The notes under the pieces: generated by a model
The model's database searches: none
Told to the model about the DNA's origin: nothing
What the model saw: only the letters and a program-made list of their open reading frames with translations
Part shown: positions 1-8,080 of the stretch, piece after piece
How positions within the stretch are numbered: the stretch's first letter is position 1
Layout of the letters: every line of letters begins with the position of its first letter
From: Candidatus Defluviicoccus seviourii
GTDB taxonomy: Bacteria; Pseudomonadota; Alphaproteobacteria; Rhodospirillales; Defluviicoccaceae
Direction: 5' to 3'
Assembly: GCA_900609035.2 (NCBI GenBank)
Contig: UXAT02000009.1
Location: 1 to 64,000 of the forward strand
DNA length: 64,000 bases
Translations under genes and position numbers: made by a program

Positions 1-1
1 T

Positions 2-63
2 CGGCTGTGGACATGCCGCCGCGCTTGGACAACGCTGACGCGTTGCCCACATGCCCACAGCCG
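2..63. repeat. Nested inverted repeat at window edge
   Basis: The outer arms lie at 2-15 and 50-63 and match at 13 of 14 positions (CGGCTGTGGACATG against its partner). Inner arms at about 27-34 and 40-47 pair around a short loop. The element sits beyond the truncated end of the regulator remnant at 146-379. It could be an element end, a transcript-end hairpin or a dispersed repeat, and the sequence alone does not decide. Confidence 0.5.
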
Positions 64-145
64 CAACAACAACAGCAACCCATTCTTATGTTATCGAAAG
101 AGGAGACGGTGCCGGCCTCCACCTAAGCAGCCCCATCCGGTGGTC

Positions 146-379
146 TCAGGAACCGGGACCGCCTCTGTATACCTCAAGACCGATCGCGTAGGCCTTCAGG
201 CGCTCCTGCCGGCCGGCCAAGGTTTCCCCGACGATGAACCGCAAGAGCGCCACCTGCTGCGGCGATGCGGCCAGCGCCGGACTGGCAACGATGCGCTCCA
301 ACTGGGTCCGGATGTCGGTATCGGTCGGCTGCGGTGGCGCATACGAGACCTCCGCAACGTCTGCCGTGCCCTCCGCCAT
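146..379 (-). pseudogene. Truncated N-terminal remnant of an adenylate-cyclase/TPR-type regulator
   Basis: The 77-residue product carries the pattern QLERIVASPALAAS followed by LLRFIVGETLAGR and LKAYAIGLEVY. This is the conserved N-terminal winged-helix-like opening of a family of long regulators that continue into adenylate cyclase, TolB or TPR regions. The start looks intact, with a GGGAGG ribosome site 9 bases before the ATG. The reading stops just after the point where homologues go on for several hundred residues. I therefore read it as a 3'-truncated remnant. It could still be expressed as a short peptide. Confidence 0.5.
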
Positions 380-517
380 GCGCCCTGTCCTCCCTCTTGT
401 TCTGCTTTGTTCGCTTTCCGGACCGCCATGTCACCGTGACTCGCCGTGACTCGCGTTGTCAGTGGGCTGATCCCGACCGACCACTTCGGATGGGACATCT
501 GTCAATGGGGAGAAACC

Positions 518-763
518 ATGGCCGCGCAAACCATCGAGACTGACCACAGCAGCGCAGTGCCGCCGGAGCAATCCGTGGCGCGCATGCCAGCATGCAGCAG
601 CTGCCGCGACTGGCGCCGACGCGACAGCCGATGGGGCCGGTGCGTCTCTCTGCGCACCGCTGCGCTTGTCGACGGCGACGGCGGCCTTATGACGCGCACC
701 ATTTTTGCCTGTCGCCTGTGGCGGCCCAACGCGCCCTCTACTGCAGATCGCACGACGCGATAA
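518..763 (+). CDS. Small cysteine-containing hypothetical protein
   Basis: The 81-residue product starts at an ATG with GGGGAGAAACC directly upstream. It contains MPACSSCRDWRRRDSRWGRC, a CxxC pair followed about 15 residues later by another Cys, and a further Cys near the C-terminus. That spacing suggests metal binding, perhaps a small zinc ribbon. I do not recognise the family. The longer reading from 446 has no ribosome site. It lies upstream of another small gene in the same direction. Confidence 0.4.
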   Translation: MAAQTIETDHSSAVPPEQSVARMPACSSCRDWRRRDSRWGRCVSLRTAALVDGDGGLMTRTIFACRLWRPNAPSTADRTTR

Positions 764-778
764 TCGCGGGAGACGCGA

Positions 779-1018
779 ATGGATCGGACCAATGAGAAAG
801 GAAGTGCGGACGGTGGTCATCTGTCGTCGGCACCATCCTTGTACACGTGGACGCTCGAACCCCTGCTTCTGTCATGGGTGGCGACCACAATGGCGCTGAT
901 CGCCGAACTCGAAACGCCGCACTCACAGGAGCGGCGACAACGCCTGCTGGAGATGGCCGCCTGCTGCCGAAGCCTCGCTCAGGAGATCACGGCCAAAGGC
1001 GACGACCACGAACACTGA
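779..1018 (+). CDS. Small hypothetical protein
   Basis: The 79-residue product has a good ribosome site (CGGGAG, 6 bases before the ATG). Its C-terminal half is a probable amphipathic helix rich in Glu, Arg and Leu. An internal start at residue 38 (MALIAELETPHS) would keep only that half. It follows the Cys-containing small gene by 15 bases, so the two may be co-transcribed. I do not recognise a family, and it may not be a real gene. Confidence 0.35.
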   Translation: MDRTNEKGSADGGHLSSAPSLYTWTLEPLLLSWVATTMALIAELETPHSQERRQRLLEMAACCRSLAQEITAKGDDHEH

Positions 1019-1151
1019 ACTTAGCCGACCGAATTGAGACGACGAGCGCCGGACATCGCCCAAGATAGGGTGATTACCATGTTCTTGAAGCCTGAGATAG
1101 ATTATATTTATAAGCAGATGAGGAAGGAGGCACAGGACGGAGGACCCGTCT

Positions 1152-2456
1152 ATGCTCTTTGGGCGACTGCTTGAACGGCTCGTTTGTCGGGGTAGTATTG
1201 TTGTCGTTGACGCTCGCAACCAGCGGCATACCTTTGGCGACAATACTGCACCCCCAATTACGATCCGGCTGCACGATCGGCGCCTGCATTGGCAGCTGTT
1301 TCTGAACCCAGGACTCACCCTCGGAGAAGCCTACACAGAGGGGAGACTGTCGGTCGATGGCGGCGACATTTACCCTTTTCTGGACCTTGTTGGCCGCAAC
1401 CTGCAGGATTCCCGGTGCAGTTGGGGCCATTCTACCCTACCAGGTTTCGCCGGTTTCATGAGCCGGCTCGCCTTTCCGGTCCGCCGTCTCCTGCAGGCAA
1501 ACGGTCGTCGTCGAGCGCGCAGGCACGCGGCTCACCACTACGAGTTGAATGAGCAGCTTTACGACTTGTTCCTTGACCCGGACCGCAACTATTCGTGCGG
1601 CTATTTCCTCAATGCGAACGATTCCCTGGAACTGGCACAGCAGCAAAAGAACCGCCACCTCGCCGCCAAACTCCGGTTGCGCCCCGGCTTGCGCATTCTC
1701 GACATCGGTTGCGGCTGGGGCGGCCTGGTGTTCTTCCTGGCGCAGGCGCTCGACGTCAGCGTCACTGGCGTCAACGTAGCGGCGGAACAGGTGGCCGCAG
1801 CGCACCGGCGTGCCGAAGACCGCGGCCTCGCCGCTCGAACGCAGTTCGAGGCGCGCGATTATCGCGACATCCAAGGCACTTATGATCGCATTGTATCAGT
1901 CGGCTTCCTTGAGCACGTGGGCGTGCCGCACCTCGAGGCCTTCTTTGCCAAGGTTTCACAGTGCTTAGCCGAGGACGGCGTGGCCGTGATCCATTTTATT
2001 GGCCGAGCCGACGGTCCTGGCCTCACCAACGCTTGGCTGCGCAGGTACATCTTTCCCGGTGGCTACTGCCCGGCTCTCTCTGAGGTGGCGACGGCAATCG
2101 AGCGCCAGCGGCTGTGGGTGACCGACATCGAATGCTGGCGGCTGCACTATGCCTGGACATTGCGCCACTGGCGGGAGCGGTTCAGGGCCAATTGGGCGCA
2201 GGCCCAGGCGCTGACCGACGAGAGGTTCTGCCGCATGTGGGAGTACTATTTGGCCGCGTGCGAAATGGCCTTTCGCTACACGCCACTTGCCGTCTACCAG
2301 ATCCAGCTCACCAAGCGCGTCGACGCCCTGCCGCACACGCGGGACTACATAAGGGAGCCGGAGATGGTCCTGCCGGATCCGCGACGATCGGCGCCCGGGC
2401 TATTGTCGGCTGCCGCCGGCGGCAGAGCGCGGCGCGCTGCCAAACCGGTCGCTTGA
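1152..2456 (+). CDS. cfa: Cyclopropane-fatty-acyl-phospholipid synthase family methyltransferase
   Basis: This 434-residue protein has the CFA synthase layout: an N-terminal lipid-binding region (about 1-130) and a C-terminal class I methyltransferase fold. Visible motifs are YSCGYF (about 155), the SAM-binding ILDIGCGWGGLVFF (about 183-196), SVGFLEHVG (about 250) and a later HFIGR. The family transfers a methylene or methyl group from SAM to double bonds of membrane phospholipid acyl chains. The start at 1152 has GGAGG 8 bases upstream. A hairpin follows the stop. The leader from about 1040 to 1150 is richer in A and T than its surroundings, as expected for a promoter region. Related methylating enzymes such as UfaA cannot be excluded. 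Confidence 0.87.
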   Translation: MLFGRLLERLVCRGSIVVVDARNQRHTFGDNTAPPITIRLHDRRLHWQLFLNPGLTLGEAYTEGRLSVDGGDIYPFLDLVGRNLQDSRCSWGHSTLPGFAGFMSRLAFPVRRLLQANGRRRARRHAAHHYELNEQLYDLFLDPDRNYSCGYFLNANDSLELAQQQKNRHLAAKLRLRPGLRILDIGCGWGGLVFFLAQALDVSVTGVNVAAEQVAAAHRRAEDRGLAARTQFEARDYRDIQGTYDRIVSVGFLEHVGVPHLEAFFAKVSQCLAEDGVAVIHFIGRADGPGLTNAWLRRYIFPGGYCPALSEVATAIERQRLWVTDIECWRLHYAWTLRHWRERFRANWAQAQALTDERFCRMWEYYLAACEMAFRYTPLAVYQIQLTKRVDALPHTRDYIREPEMVLPDPRRSAPGLLSAAAGGRARRAAKPVA

Positions 2457-2465
2457 GCAATCGCG

Positions 2466-2522
2466 CGTGCCCTGCCTTCTGGCCCGCAGCAATCGGTTCT
2501 GCGGGGCCAATGGCAGGGCACG
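2466..2522 (+). terminator. Strong hairpin after the CFA-type gene
   Basis: The outer arms CGTGCCCTGCC (2466-2476) and GGCAGGGCACG (2512-2522) pair perfectly over 11 bases. Inner arms at 2480-2489 and 2499-2509 pair with one bulge. The stem starts 9 bases after the stop codon and is followed by only a short TTT. It probably ends or stabilises the upstream transcript before the mod promoter. Confidence 0.6.
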
Positions 2523-2583
2523 TTTCCGGCGCTGAAACAGATCCTGTGCCTGAGCGACCTCCCTATTGCCAAACCGCCGTACG

Positions 2584-2612
2584 CGCTATATAGCACGCTA
2601 TATAAAATAGCG
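2584..2612 (+). promoter_or_regulatory. ModE-type molybdate operator upstream of modA
   Basis: The segment contains CGCTATATA, six bases, then TATATAA, followed by AATAGCG. As I recall it, the ModE operator consensus is CGCTATATA-N6-TATATAACG. The first half-site and the spacing match it exactly and the second half-site matches partly. It ends 15 bases before the modA start, where ModE bound to molybdate would block transcription. A modE gene lies at the end of the same operon, which supports the reading. Confidence 0.72.
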
Positions 2613-2627
2613 TTGATGGAGGCGGAG

Positions 2628-3407
2628 ATGCGCACGCTTGCTCGCGGTTTGGCGGCCCTTATTCTGATGGTACTTCTAAGCGTTACGGGCCGCGACCTGC
2701 ACGCGCAATCGGACCCGGTCCTCGTCATGGCGGCGGCAAGCCTGAAGAACGTCTTCGACCAGGTCGGCGCGGACTGGATGACGGAATCGGGCAAGAAGGT
2801 CGCGTTCTCCTACGCTGCTTCGTCCACGCTTGCCAAACAAATCGAGCAGGGAGCGCCAGCCGACGTGTTCGCCTCGGCCGATCTGGCATGGATGGATTAC
2901 CTCGATCAGCGCGGCTTCATTCGCACCGGGACGCGCAACAACCTGCTTGGCAACGTTCTGGTGCTGATTGTGCCGGCCGATACGGCGAAATCAATCACCC
3001 TGGCGAAGGACGCCGATCTCAGCAGCTTCATTGGCGGTGGCCGCCTCGCGGTCGGCAATGTCAACGCGGTGCCGGCGGGCAAGTACGCCAAGCAGGCGCT
3101 CCAAGCGCTCGACTTGTGGACCGGCGTCGAGGATAAGCTGGCGCAGGTCGACTCTGTCAGGGCAGCCCTGGCACTGGTGGCGCGCGGAGAAGCCGCGGCT
3201 GGCATCGTTTATGCTACTGACGCAAAGAGCGAGCCCCTGGTCAAGGTGGTAGCGACCTTCCCAGCCGAGAGCCATGTGCCGGTCACCTATCCAGTGGCGG
3301 TTACAGCGGCATCGAGCCACCGGGATGCGGGCAGTTTCCTCGCCTACCTGCGCTCAAAGATGGCCCAGCGCGCCTACGCGGCGCACGGGTTCACGTACCT
3401 GGAGTAG
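2628..3407 (+). CDS. modA: Molybdate ABC transporter, periplasmic binding protein
   Basis: ModA captures molybdate or tungstate in the periplasm and delivers it to ModB. The N-terminus is a signal peptide with a hydrophobic core and a cleavage site near HAQ-SDP. It is followed by VMAAASLKNVFDQV, SYAASSTLAKQIEQG and PADVFASAD, which are typical oxyanion-binding segments. I chose the ATG at 2628 because GGAGG lies 5 bases upstream. In-frame TTG and ATG codons at 2613 and 2616 would fall inside the operator. The product has about 259 residues, normal for the family. It is the first gene of modABC-modE. Confidence 0.92.
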   Translation: MRTLARGLAALILMVLLSVTGRDLHAQSDPVLVMAAASLKNVFDQVGADWMTESGKKVAFSYAASSTLAKQIEQGAPADVFASADLAWMDYLDQRGFIRTGTRNNLLGNVLVLIVPADTAKSITLAKDADLSSFIGGGRLAVGNVNAVPAGKYAKQALQALDLWTGVEDKLAQVDSVRAALALVARGEAAAGIVYATDAKSEPLVKVVATFPAESHVPVTYPVAVTAASSHRDAGSFLAYLRSKMAQRAYAAHGFTYLE

Positions 3408-3417
3408 GTTCAAGCTG

Positions 3418-4125
3418 TTGAGCGATGTTCTTTCTCTCTCGCCTGAAGAGGTAACGGCAGTTCGATTGTCGCTGCGGATCGCGGCGATGGCGACGATCGC
3501 CAGCCTGCCCTTTGGCATCGCCGCCGCCTATGCTGTTGCGCGCTGGCGGTTTCCGGGCCGGGGGCTGCTCGATGGTCTGATCCACCTGCCCTTGGTACTG
3601 CCGCCGGTAGTCACCGGCTTTCTCCTGCTGCTGCTGCTCGGCCGCAAGGGCGTGCTGGGCGCCTTTCTCGCCGATCACTTCGGCATCGTCTTTTCCTTCC
3701 GCTGGACCGGCGCGGCGCTGGCGGCTGCGGTGATGGGGTTTCCTTTAATGGTGCGCGCGATCCGGCTTTCGATCGAGAGCGTCGACCGAAGGCTCGAAGC
3801 GGCGTCGGGCACCTTAGGGGCGCCACCGCTCGCGACCTTCTTCCTGATCACCCTGCCGCTTGCCTTTCCCGGCATCGTCGTCGGCTCTATCCTCAGCTTT
3901 GCCAAGGCGTTAGGGGAGTTTGGCGCCACCATCACCTTCGTTTCCAACATCCCTGGCGAAACCCAAACCATCTCGGCGCTCATCTACACCAATACGCAAG
4001 TGCCGGGCGGTGATGCCGGCGCAATGCGCCTCATGCTGGTCTCTACCGTGATCGCTTTCGCCGCGCTTCTCGTTTCCGAACTCGTGCAGCGTCGTGCGCG
4101 GCGCCGGCTTTCCCTGGTCCCATGA
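3418..4125 (+). CDS. modB: Molybdate ABC transporter permease
   Basis: ModB forms the membrane channel of the transporter. The protein is hydrophobic, with about five membrane segments and the cytoplasmic coupling region EAASGTLGAPPLATFFLITL followed by ALGEFGATI. An open frame exists upstream to 3274, but it overlaps modA heavily and does not look like ModB. I therefore place the start at TTG 3418, with GGAGTAGG of the modA end serving as ribosome site. This gives about 235 residues, close to the family norm. Its end overlaps the start of modC by four bases (ATGA). Confidence 0.9.
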   Translation: MSDVLSLSPEEVTAVRLSLRIAAMATIASLPFGIAAAYAVARWRFPGRGLLDGLIHLPLVLPPVVTGFLLLLLLGRKGVLGAFLADHFGIVFSFRWTGAALAAAVMGFPLMVRAIRLSIESVDRRLEAASGTLGAPPLATFFLITLPLAFPGIVVGSILSFAKALGEFGATITFVSNIPGETQTISALIYTNTQVPGGDAGAMRLMLVSTVIAFAALLVSELVQRRARRRLSLVP

Positions 4126-5246
4126 TCGAGGTCGCAGCACGCCTGCAGCAAGGCACGTTCCTGCTCGATGCCGCCTTCTCGTGCTATGGTGGCATCACCG
4201 CGCTGTTCGGCCGATCCGGCTCGGGCAAGTCCACCGTGATCGCAATTATCGCCGGCATCCGCCGGCTGGATCGCGGGCGAGTCGCGGTGAATGGCCAAGT
4301 GCTGGTCGACACGAACGCTAAGATCTGGCTGCCGCCGCACCGCCGCCGGATCGGCCTCGTCTTTCAGGACAGCCAGCTGTTTCCGCACCTGACCGTGCGC
4401 CAGAACCTGCTCTACGGGCGCTGGTTCGCCCGCCGCCGCGGCGACGAAATCGCGTTCGATGCCGTCATTTCCACGCTCGATATCGCAGCGCTGCTGTCGC
4501 GCCGGCCGCCGCAGCTTTCCGGCGGCGAAAAGCAGCGGGTGGCGCTGGGACGCGCGCTCCTCGCCAATCCGGCTCTGCTGCTGATGGATGAGCCGCTCGC
4601 TTCGCTCGATATGGCGCGCAAGATTGAAATCCTGCCGCTGATCGAGAACGTTCGTGACGCCTTCGGCATCCCCATCCTCTACGTCTCTCACGCGCTGGAG
4701 GAAGTGGCGCGGCTGGCAGATACGGTCGTGGTGCTCGATGCCGGCCGCGTCGTCGCCTGCGGACCGCCGGCTACCGCTTTGGGCTCATCGCCGCAGCCTC
4801 CCGTGCGTGACCGCTTTTCCATCGCCTCGGTTCTCAACGTTAACGTCGGGCCGTTTGACGAACGGTATGGCCTTACGCTGCTGCGTCATCCGGCGGGGGA
4901 CATCTTTCTCTCGGGGCGGATCCGTCCTCACCTGCAGGAGGTGCGCATTGTCATCAAGGCCATCGATGTAGCGCTTACGACCGAGCTACCCCGACAACTC
5001 AGCATTCGCACCGTGCTGCACGCCCACATCGGCGCTATCATTGCCGATGATCGGGCGGTGGCGGTCATCGATCTCGTTCTGCCGGACGGAAGCCGGCTTC
5101 TGGCTCTCGCTACGCGCAAGGCGCTTGACGAGCTCAACTTGGCGCCGGGCCGGCCGGTGTTCGCGCTGATCAAGACCGTTGCCATGGACGAGCGGCCGGT
5201 GGGTGCGGTGGACACGCGGCGGGCAATGGCGGGAGGAGAGCGATGA
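4122..5246 (+). CDS. modC: Molybdate ABC transporter ATP-binding protein
   Basis: ModC hydrolyses ATP to drive molybdate import. It shows Walker A GRSGSGKST (about residues 31-39), the Q-loop VFQDSQLFPHL, the signature LSGGEKQRVALGRAL, Walker B LLLMDEPLASLD and the switch YVSHALEE. The C-terminal third (about 290-355) is the TOBE/Mop-like molybdate-binding domain usual in ModC. At 374 residues it is full length. It overlaps modB and modE by four bases each, which implies tight translational coupling. Confidence 0.93.
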   Translation: MIEVAARLQQGTFLLDAAFSCYGGITALFGRSGSGKSTVIAIIAGIRRLDRGRVAVNGQVLVDTNAKIWLPPHRRRIGLVFQDSQLFPHLTVRQNLLYGRWFARRRGDEIAFDAVISTLDIAALLSRRPPQLSGGEKQRVALGRALLANPALLLMDEPLASLDMARKIEILPLIENVRDAFGIPILYVSHALEEVARLADTVVVLDAGRVVACGPPATALGSSPQPPVRDRFSIASVLNVNVGPFDERYGLTLLRHPAGDIFLSGRIRPHLQEVRIVIKAIDVALTTELPRQLSIRTVLHAHIGAIIADDRAVAVIDLVLPDGSRLLALATRKALDELNLAPGRPVFALIKTVAMDERPVGAVDTRRAMAGGER

Positions 5247-6058
5247 GCATTGCTAAGATGGAGCCGGTGATTGGGCTCCGATCAAAGACTGGCAAGCGCA
5301 TCGGCGATGACCGCATCCGTCTGCTCGAAGCCGTCGATCAGCTGGGCTCCATTTCTGGTGCGGCACGCGCCGTCGGCTTAACCTATAAGGCAGCCTGGGA
5401 CGCGATCGCAGCACTGAACAATCTCGCCGAGCACCCCCTGGTGGTTGCTCGCACGGGCGGACGCGTCGGCGGCGGTGCCGTACTGACGGAAGACGGCCGG
5501 AGGCTGCTCGCTTCAATGCGCTGGCTTCAGGCCGAGTTACAACGGCTTTCCGCGGCTTCGGCCGCGCGTCATGATCAGCAGAACCTGGCGGGTCGCGATG
5601 GCTTTGCACCTGTCCTCTCATGGAGGTTTGTCATGAAAACAAGTGCTCGCAACATGCTCCGCTGCAAGGTAGTGGAGGTCAGCCGTGGGCCGGTCAGTGC
5701 CGAGGTGATCTTGAGCATCGCGGATGGTATTCGGCTGGTGGCAATTATCACCGGCGAGAGCGTCGCCAGCCTTGGCCTTGAGCCAGGCAAGGAGGTGTTC
5801 GCCCTCATCAAGTCGACGTTCGTGTTGCTGGCGCCCGAGGGGGAAACTGGCCGCACGTCTGCGCGCAACGTCGTTCCCGGCACGGTCATCCGCCACGTGG
5901 AAGGAGCCGTTAACAGCGAGATCGTGCTCGACATCGGCGGCGGCAAGACGATCGCCGCCATTATCACCAAGGAGAGTGCCGAAACGCTCGGCTTCAAGGT
6001 CGGCGATCGGGCATGTGCGCTGATTAAGGCGTCGCACATCATTCTTGCCGTCGAGTAG
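5243..6058 (+). CDS. modE: Molybdate-responsive regulator ModE with two Mop domains
   Basis: ModE senses molybdate and represses modABC when it is bound. Residues about 10-100 form the LysR-like winged helix (LLEAVDQLGSISGAARAVGLTYKAAWDAI, read here as two adjacent segments). Two Mop domains follow, each opening with SARN (about residues 133 and 204) and ending near ALIKS or ALIKAS. Length is 271 residues, as in E. coli ModE. Here the gene is the last of the operon, whereas in many bacteria it is divergent. With the operator upstream of modA this would give autoregulation. Confidence 0.92.
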   Translation: MSIAKMEPVIGLRSKTGKRIGDDRIRLLEAVDQLGSISGAARAVGLTYKAAWDAIAALNNLAEHPLVVARTGGRVGGGAVLTEDGRRLLASMRWLQAELQRLSAASAARHDQQNLAGRDGFAPVLSWRFVMKTSARNMLRCKVVEVSRGPVSAEVILSIADGIRLVAIITGESVASLGLEPGKEVFALIKSTFVLLAPEGETGRTSARNVVPGTVIRHVEGAVNSEIVLDIGGGKTIAAIITKESAETLGFKVGDRACALIKASHIILAVE

Positions 6059-6176
6059 CGGCACGGAGCCCCTTAGCGCGGATCGATCTTGCCGCCGCTG
6101 CCCTGTCGTGCTCCTGCCCCCTGCTTCGACCGACGCGCCGTGAGCAGCACTAAGAGGCAGGTTCGTAACGCTCGGC

Positions 6177-6620
6177 CTAGATAGCGGCTGAGGGATAGGT
6201 ATCGAGCTTGGTCCAGTCGGACCATTGCTGATGCAGAATGCGGTACTCGACCGGAATGTCGCGCATGGACAGCATGGCCACCACGGTGCCGTCACCATCC
6301 ATCACCGGCAGATGACGGAACTGGCCCGCGCACATCATCGCGAAGGCCTTAACGAGGGGTGCCGCGGCTTCGATCGTACGCGGTCTGGGCGTCATCACAT
6401 CGCCAACGCGTGTCGCCTTGGGGTCGCGATCGGATGCGACGACCCTTCGCAGGACATCCCGCTCGGTAAAGATTCCGACGAGCTGATCACCCTCCAGCAC
6501 CGGAGCGCCACCAATAATCTGAGAGGAGAGGATGCCCGCAGCCTCAAAAACCGTCTGCAAGGGTGAAAGGACGATTAAGTCACGTCCCGTGAGCAGGCTA
6601 CGGACCGAACTGTGCACCAT
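6177..6620 (-). CDS. CBS-domain-pair protein
   Basis: The 147-residue product consists of two CBS motifs and little else. The first runs about 15-65 (IIGGAPVLEGDQLVGIFTERD) and the second about 80-130 (FRHLPVMDGDGTVVAMLSMRD). Paired CBS domains usually bind adenine nucleotides and act as energy sensors. No partner domain is attached. I chose ATG 6620 because GGGAGG lies upstream. The ATG at 6641 lacks a clear ribosome site. The target of the sensor is unknown. Confidence 0.8.
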   Translation of the reverse strand: MVHSSVRSLLTGRDLIVLSPLQTVFEAAGILSSQIIGGAPVLEGDQLVGIFTERDVLRRVVASDRDPKATRVGDVMTPRPRTIEAAAPLVKAFAMMCAGQFRHLPVMDGDGTVVAMLSMRDIPVEYRILHQQWSDWTKLDTYPSAAI

Positions 6621-6819
6621 TGTGCCGCGGCCTCCCAGCATTGATCGGAGCTGACGTGCCCTGCTTCACCGTTATCGGCAGCAACGTCGCCCCGTTCATG
6701 AGCACGATCGATCATCCGTGAAATGCGACCCAGTCACAATGAAAATGTCACGCAATCGTAACAAAGCGCTCGCGGTCGTTGAGGGGCGTGAAAGCAACAA
6801 GGCCCGAACGGGACCCCCC

Positions 6820-6849
6820 TTGTCGACGGCGGGGCAGCGCCGCCGACAA
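6820..6849 (-). terminator. Hairpin downstream of the small membrane-protein gene
   Basis: Arms at 6820-6831 and 6838-6849 (TTGTCGACGGCG and its partner) pair at 11 of 12 positions around a six-base loop. On the minus strand the hairpin begins 13 bases after the stop codon at 6863. No clear T-run follows. It supports the neighbouring small gene being a transcribed unit. Confidence 0.5.
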
Positions 6850-6862
6850 AGGCGTCCTTAGC

Positions 6863-7063
6863 TTAATCAGCCGGCGGATCGAGTCGCAGCACCAGCGTTG
6901 GCATCGAGAACTGTACCGAGAAGCCGCCAATGTTGACCTCTGCGCCATACTGCTCGATGTAGATGCGGAAGCCGTACTCCTGGCCTTTCAGCACGATCTG
7001 CTGGATCGCCAGGATCACGACCACCGAGACAAGCATGACGGCGATGATGGTGACCAGCGGCAA
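6863..7063 (-). CDS. Small membrane-anchored hypothetical protein
   Basis: The 66-residue product begins with a hydrophobic membrane segment (about residues 4-25: VTIIAVMLVSVVVILAIQQ). A short soluble tail follows with GFRIYIEQYGAEVNIGGFSV. It lies downstream of tRNA-Leu on the same strand and is followed by a hairpin. I do not recognise the family. A longer overlapping frame on the same strand (6867-7259) runs through the tRNA and is not coding. Confidence 0.5.
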   Translation of the reverse strand: MPLVTIIAVMLVSVVVILAIQQIVLKGQEYGFRIYIEQYGAEVNIGGFSVQFSMPTLVLRLDPPAD

Positions 7064-7140
7064 ACCGCCTGGCCCGGCGCCTCGAAGATTGGCACAGCGC
7101 CCAGCAAGCGGACTCGCGCCAGAATCGGACGTCGAATGGA

Positions 7141-7226
7141 TGGTGCCCCCAGGGAGACTCGAACTCCCACGCCGTTGCCGGCAACAGATTTTGAGTCTGC
7201 CGCGTCTGCCATTCCGCCACAGGGGC
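7141..7226 (-). tRNA. tRNA-Leu (CAA)
   Basis: The 86-base gene folds as a long-variable-arm tRNA. The acceptor GCCCCTG pairs with TGGGGGC, the anticodon loop is CTCAAAA (anticodon CAA), the T-arm is GGGAG-TTCGAGT-CTCCC, and the CCA end is encoded. It reads UUG codons. Confidence 0.95.
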
Positions 7227-7377
7227 CCAAGGGCGGATCATAACCGCAGTCGCGGCCAAAGGAATAGTGAATCGCGAGCGCTTACCGCAACCTTTCCTTG
7301 TGCCGGCCGTTAACGACGGCTAAGATCGTCCTCTGCTAACCTCCCTTCTCCCATTCGCCCCAGCAAACGAGCCCCGC

Positions 7378-7959
7378 ATGCTGCGTCGTTTTTACGACTG
7401 GACGATCAACCTCTCCAATTCCCGCCACGCACCGGCCGCGCTGGCTGCCGTCTCGTTCGCCGAGAGTTCGTTCTTCCCGATCCCGCCTGACGCGCTCCTG
7501 GTGCCGATGTGTCTCGCCAATCGGGCCCGCTGCTGGACCTACGCACTCAGTTGCACGCTCGCGTCCGTGATCGGCGGCATGCTGGGTTATGCCATCGGTT
7601 ATTGGCTAATGGATACGCTGGGCGGCTGGATCATCGAGGTCTACGGCTACGCCAGCAAGATCGAGGCCTTCCAGGAGACCTATCAGCAGTGGGGTTTGTG
7701 GATCATCCTGATCAAAGGACTGACGCCGATCCCTTACAAGCTGGTGACGATCGCGAGTGGGGCGGCGCATTTCAATCTCCTCGTCTTTACCCTCGCATCG
7801 ATCGCCACCCGCGGCGCCCGCTTCTTCCTGATCGCGGCCCTGTTGCGTCGCTACGGCGAGCCGATCCGCGCCTTCGTCGAGGAGCGCCTGGTGCTGATCA
7901 CGTGGGTGTTCCTGTTCGCCATCATCGGCGGCTTTCTGATCGCGAAATACGTCGTTTGA
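7378..7959 (+). CDS. YqaA/DedA-family membrane protein
   Basis: The 193-residue protein shows the SNARE-associated/VTT pattern. It has FAESSFFPIPPDALLVPM near residues 25-42, a glycine-rich membrane segment (VIGGMLGYAIGYW), and the re-entrant motif LIKGLTPIPYKLVTIASG (about 117-134). Proteins of this family help maintain the membrane and are proposed lipid scramblases or transporters. The short form resembles YqaA rather than long DedA. The start codon at 7378 follows directly on a C-rich leader. It lies upstream of coq7 on the same strand. Confidence 0.82.
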   Translation: MLRRFYDWTINLSNSRHAPAALAAVSFAESSFFPIPPDALLVPMCLANRARCWTYALSCTLASVIGGMLGYAIGYWLMDTLGGWIIEVYGYASKIEAFQETYQQWGLWIILIKGLTPIPYKLVTIASGAAHFNLLVFTLASIATRGARFFLIAALLRRYGEPIRAFVEERLVLITWVFLFAIIGGFLIAKYVV

Positions 7960-8080
7960 GATGCCGCGGCGCCGGCTTGGCGTCGGCAGGGCGAGCCCCT
8001 ATGCTGCCAGACATGGAGAGAGCCCGCACGGGCCGGGCGGGACCGACGGCAGGCTGTGGGCTAGTCAGGTTGAGGCAGCG

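Noticed and set aside
7961..8080. 40-residue N-terminal extension of Coq7
   Set aside because: The family starts near the ATG at 8081 and the extension is Arg/Gly-rich filler without a ribosome site.
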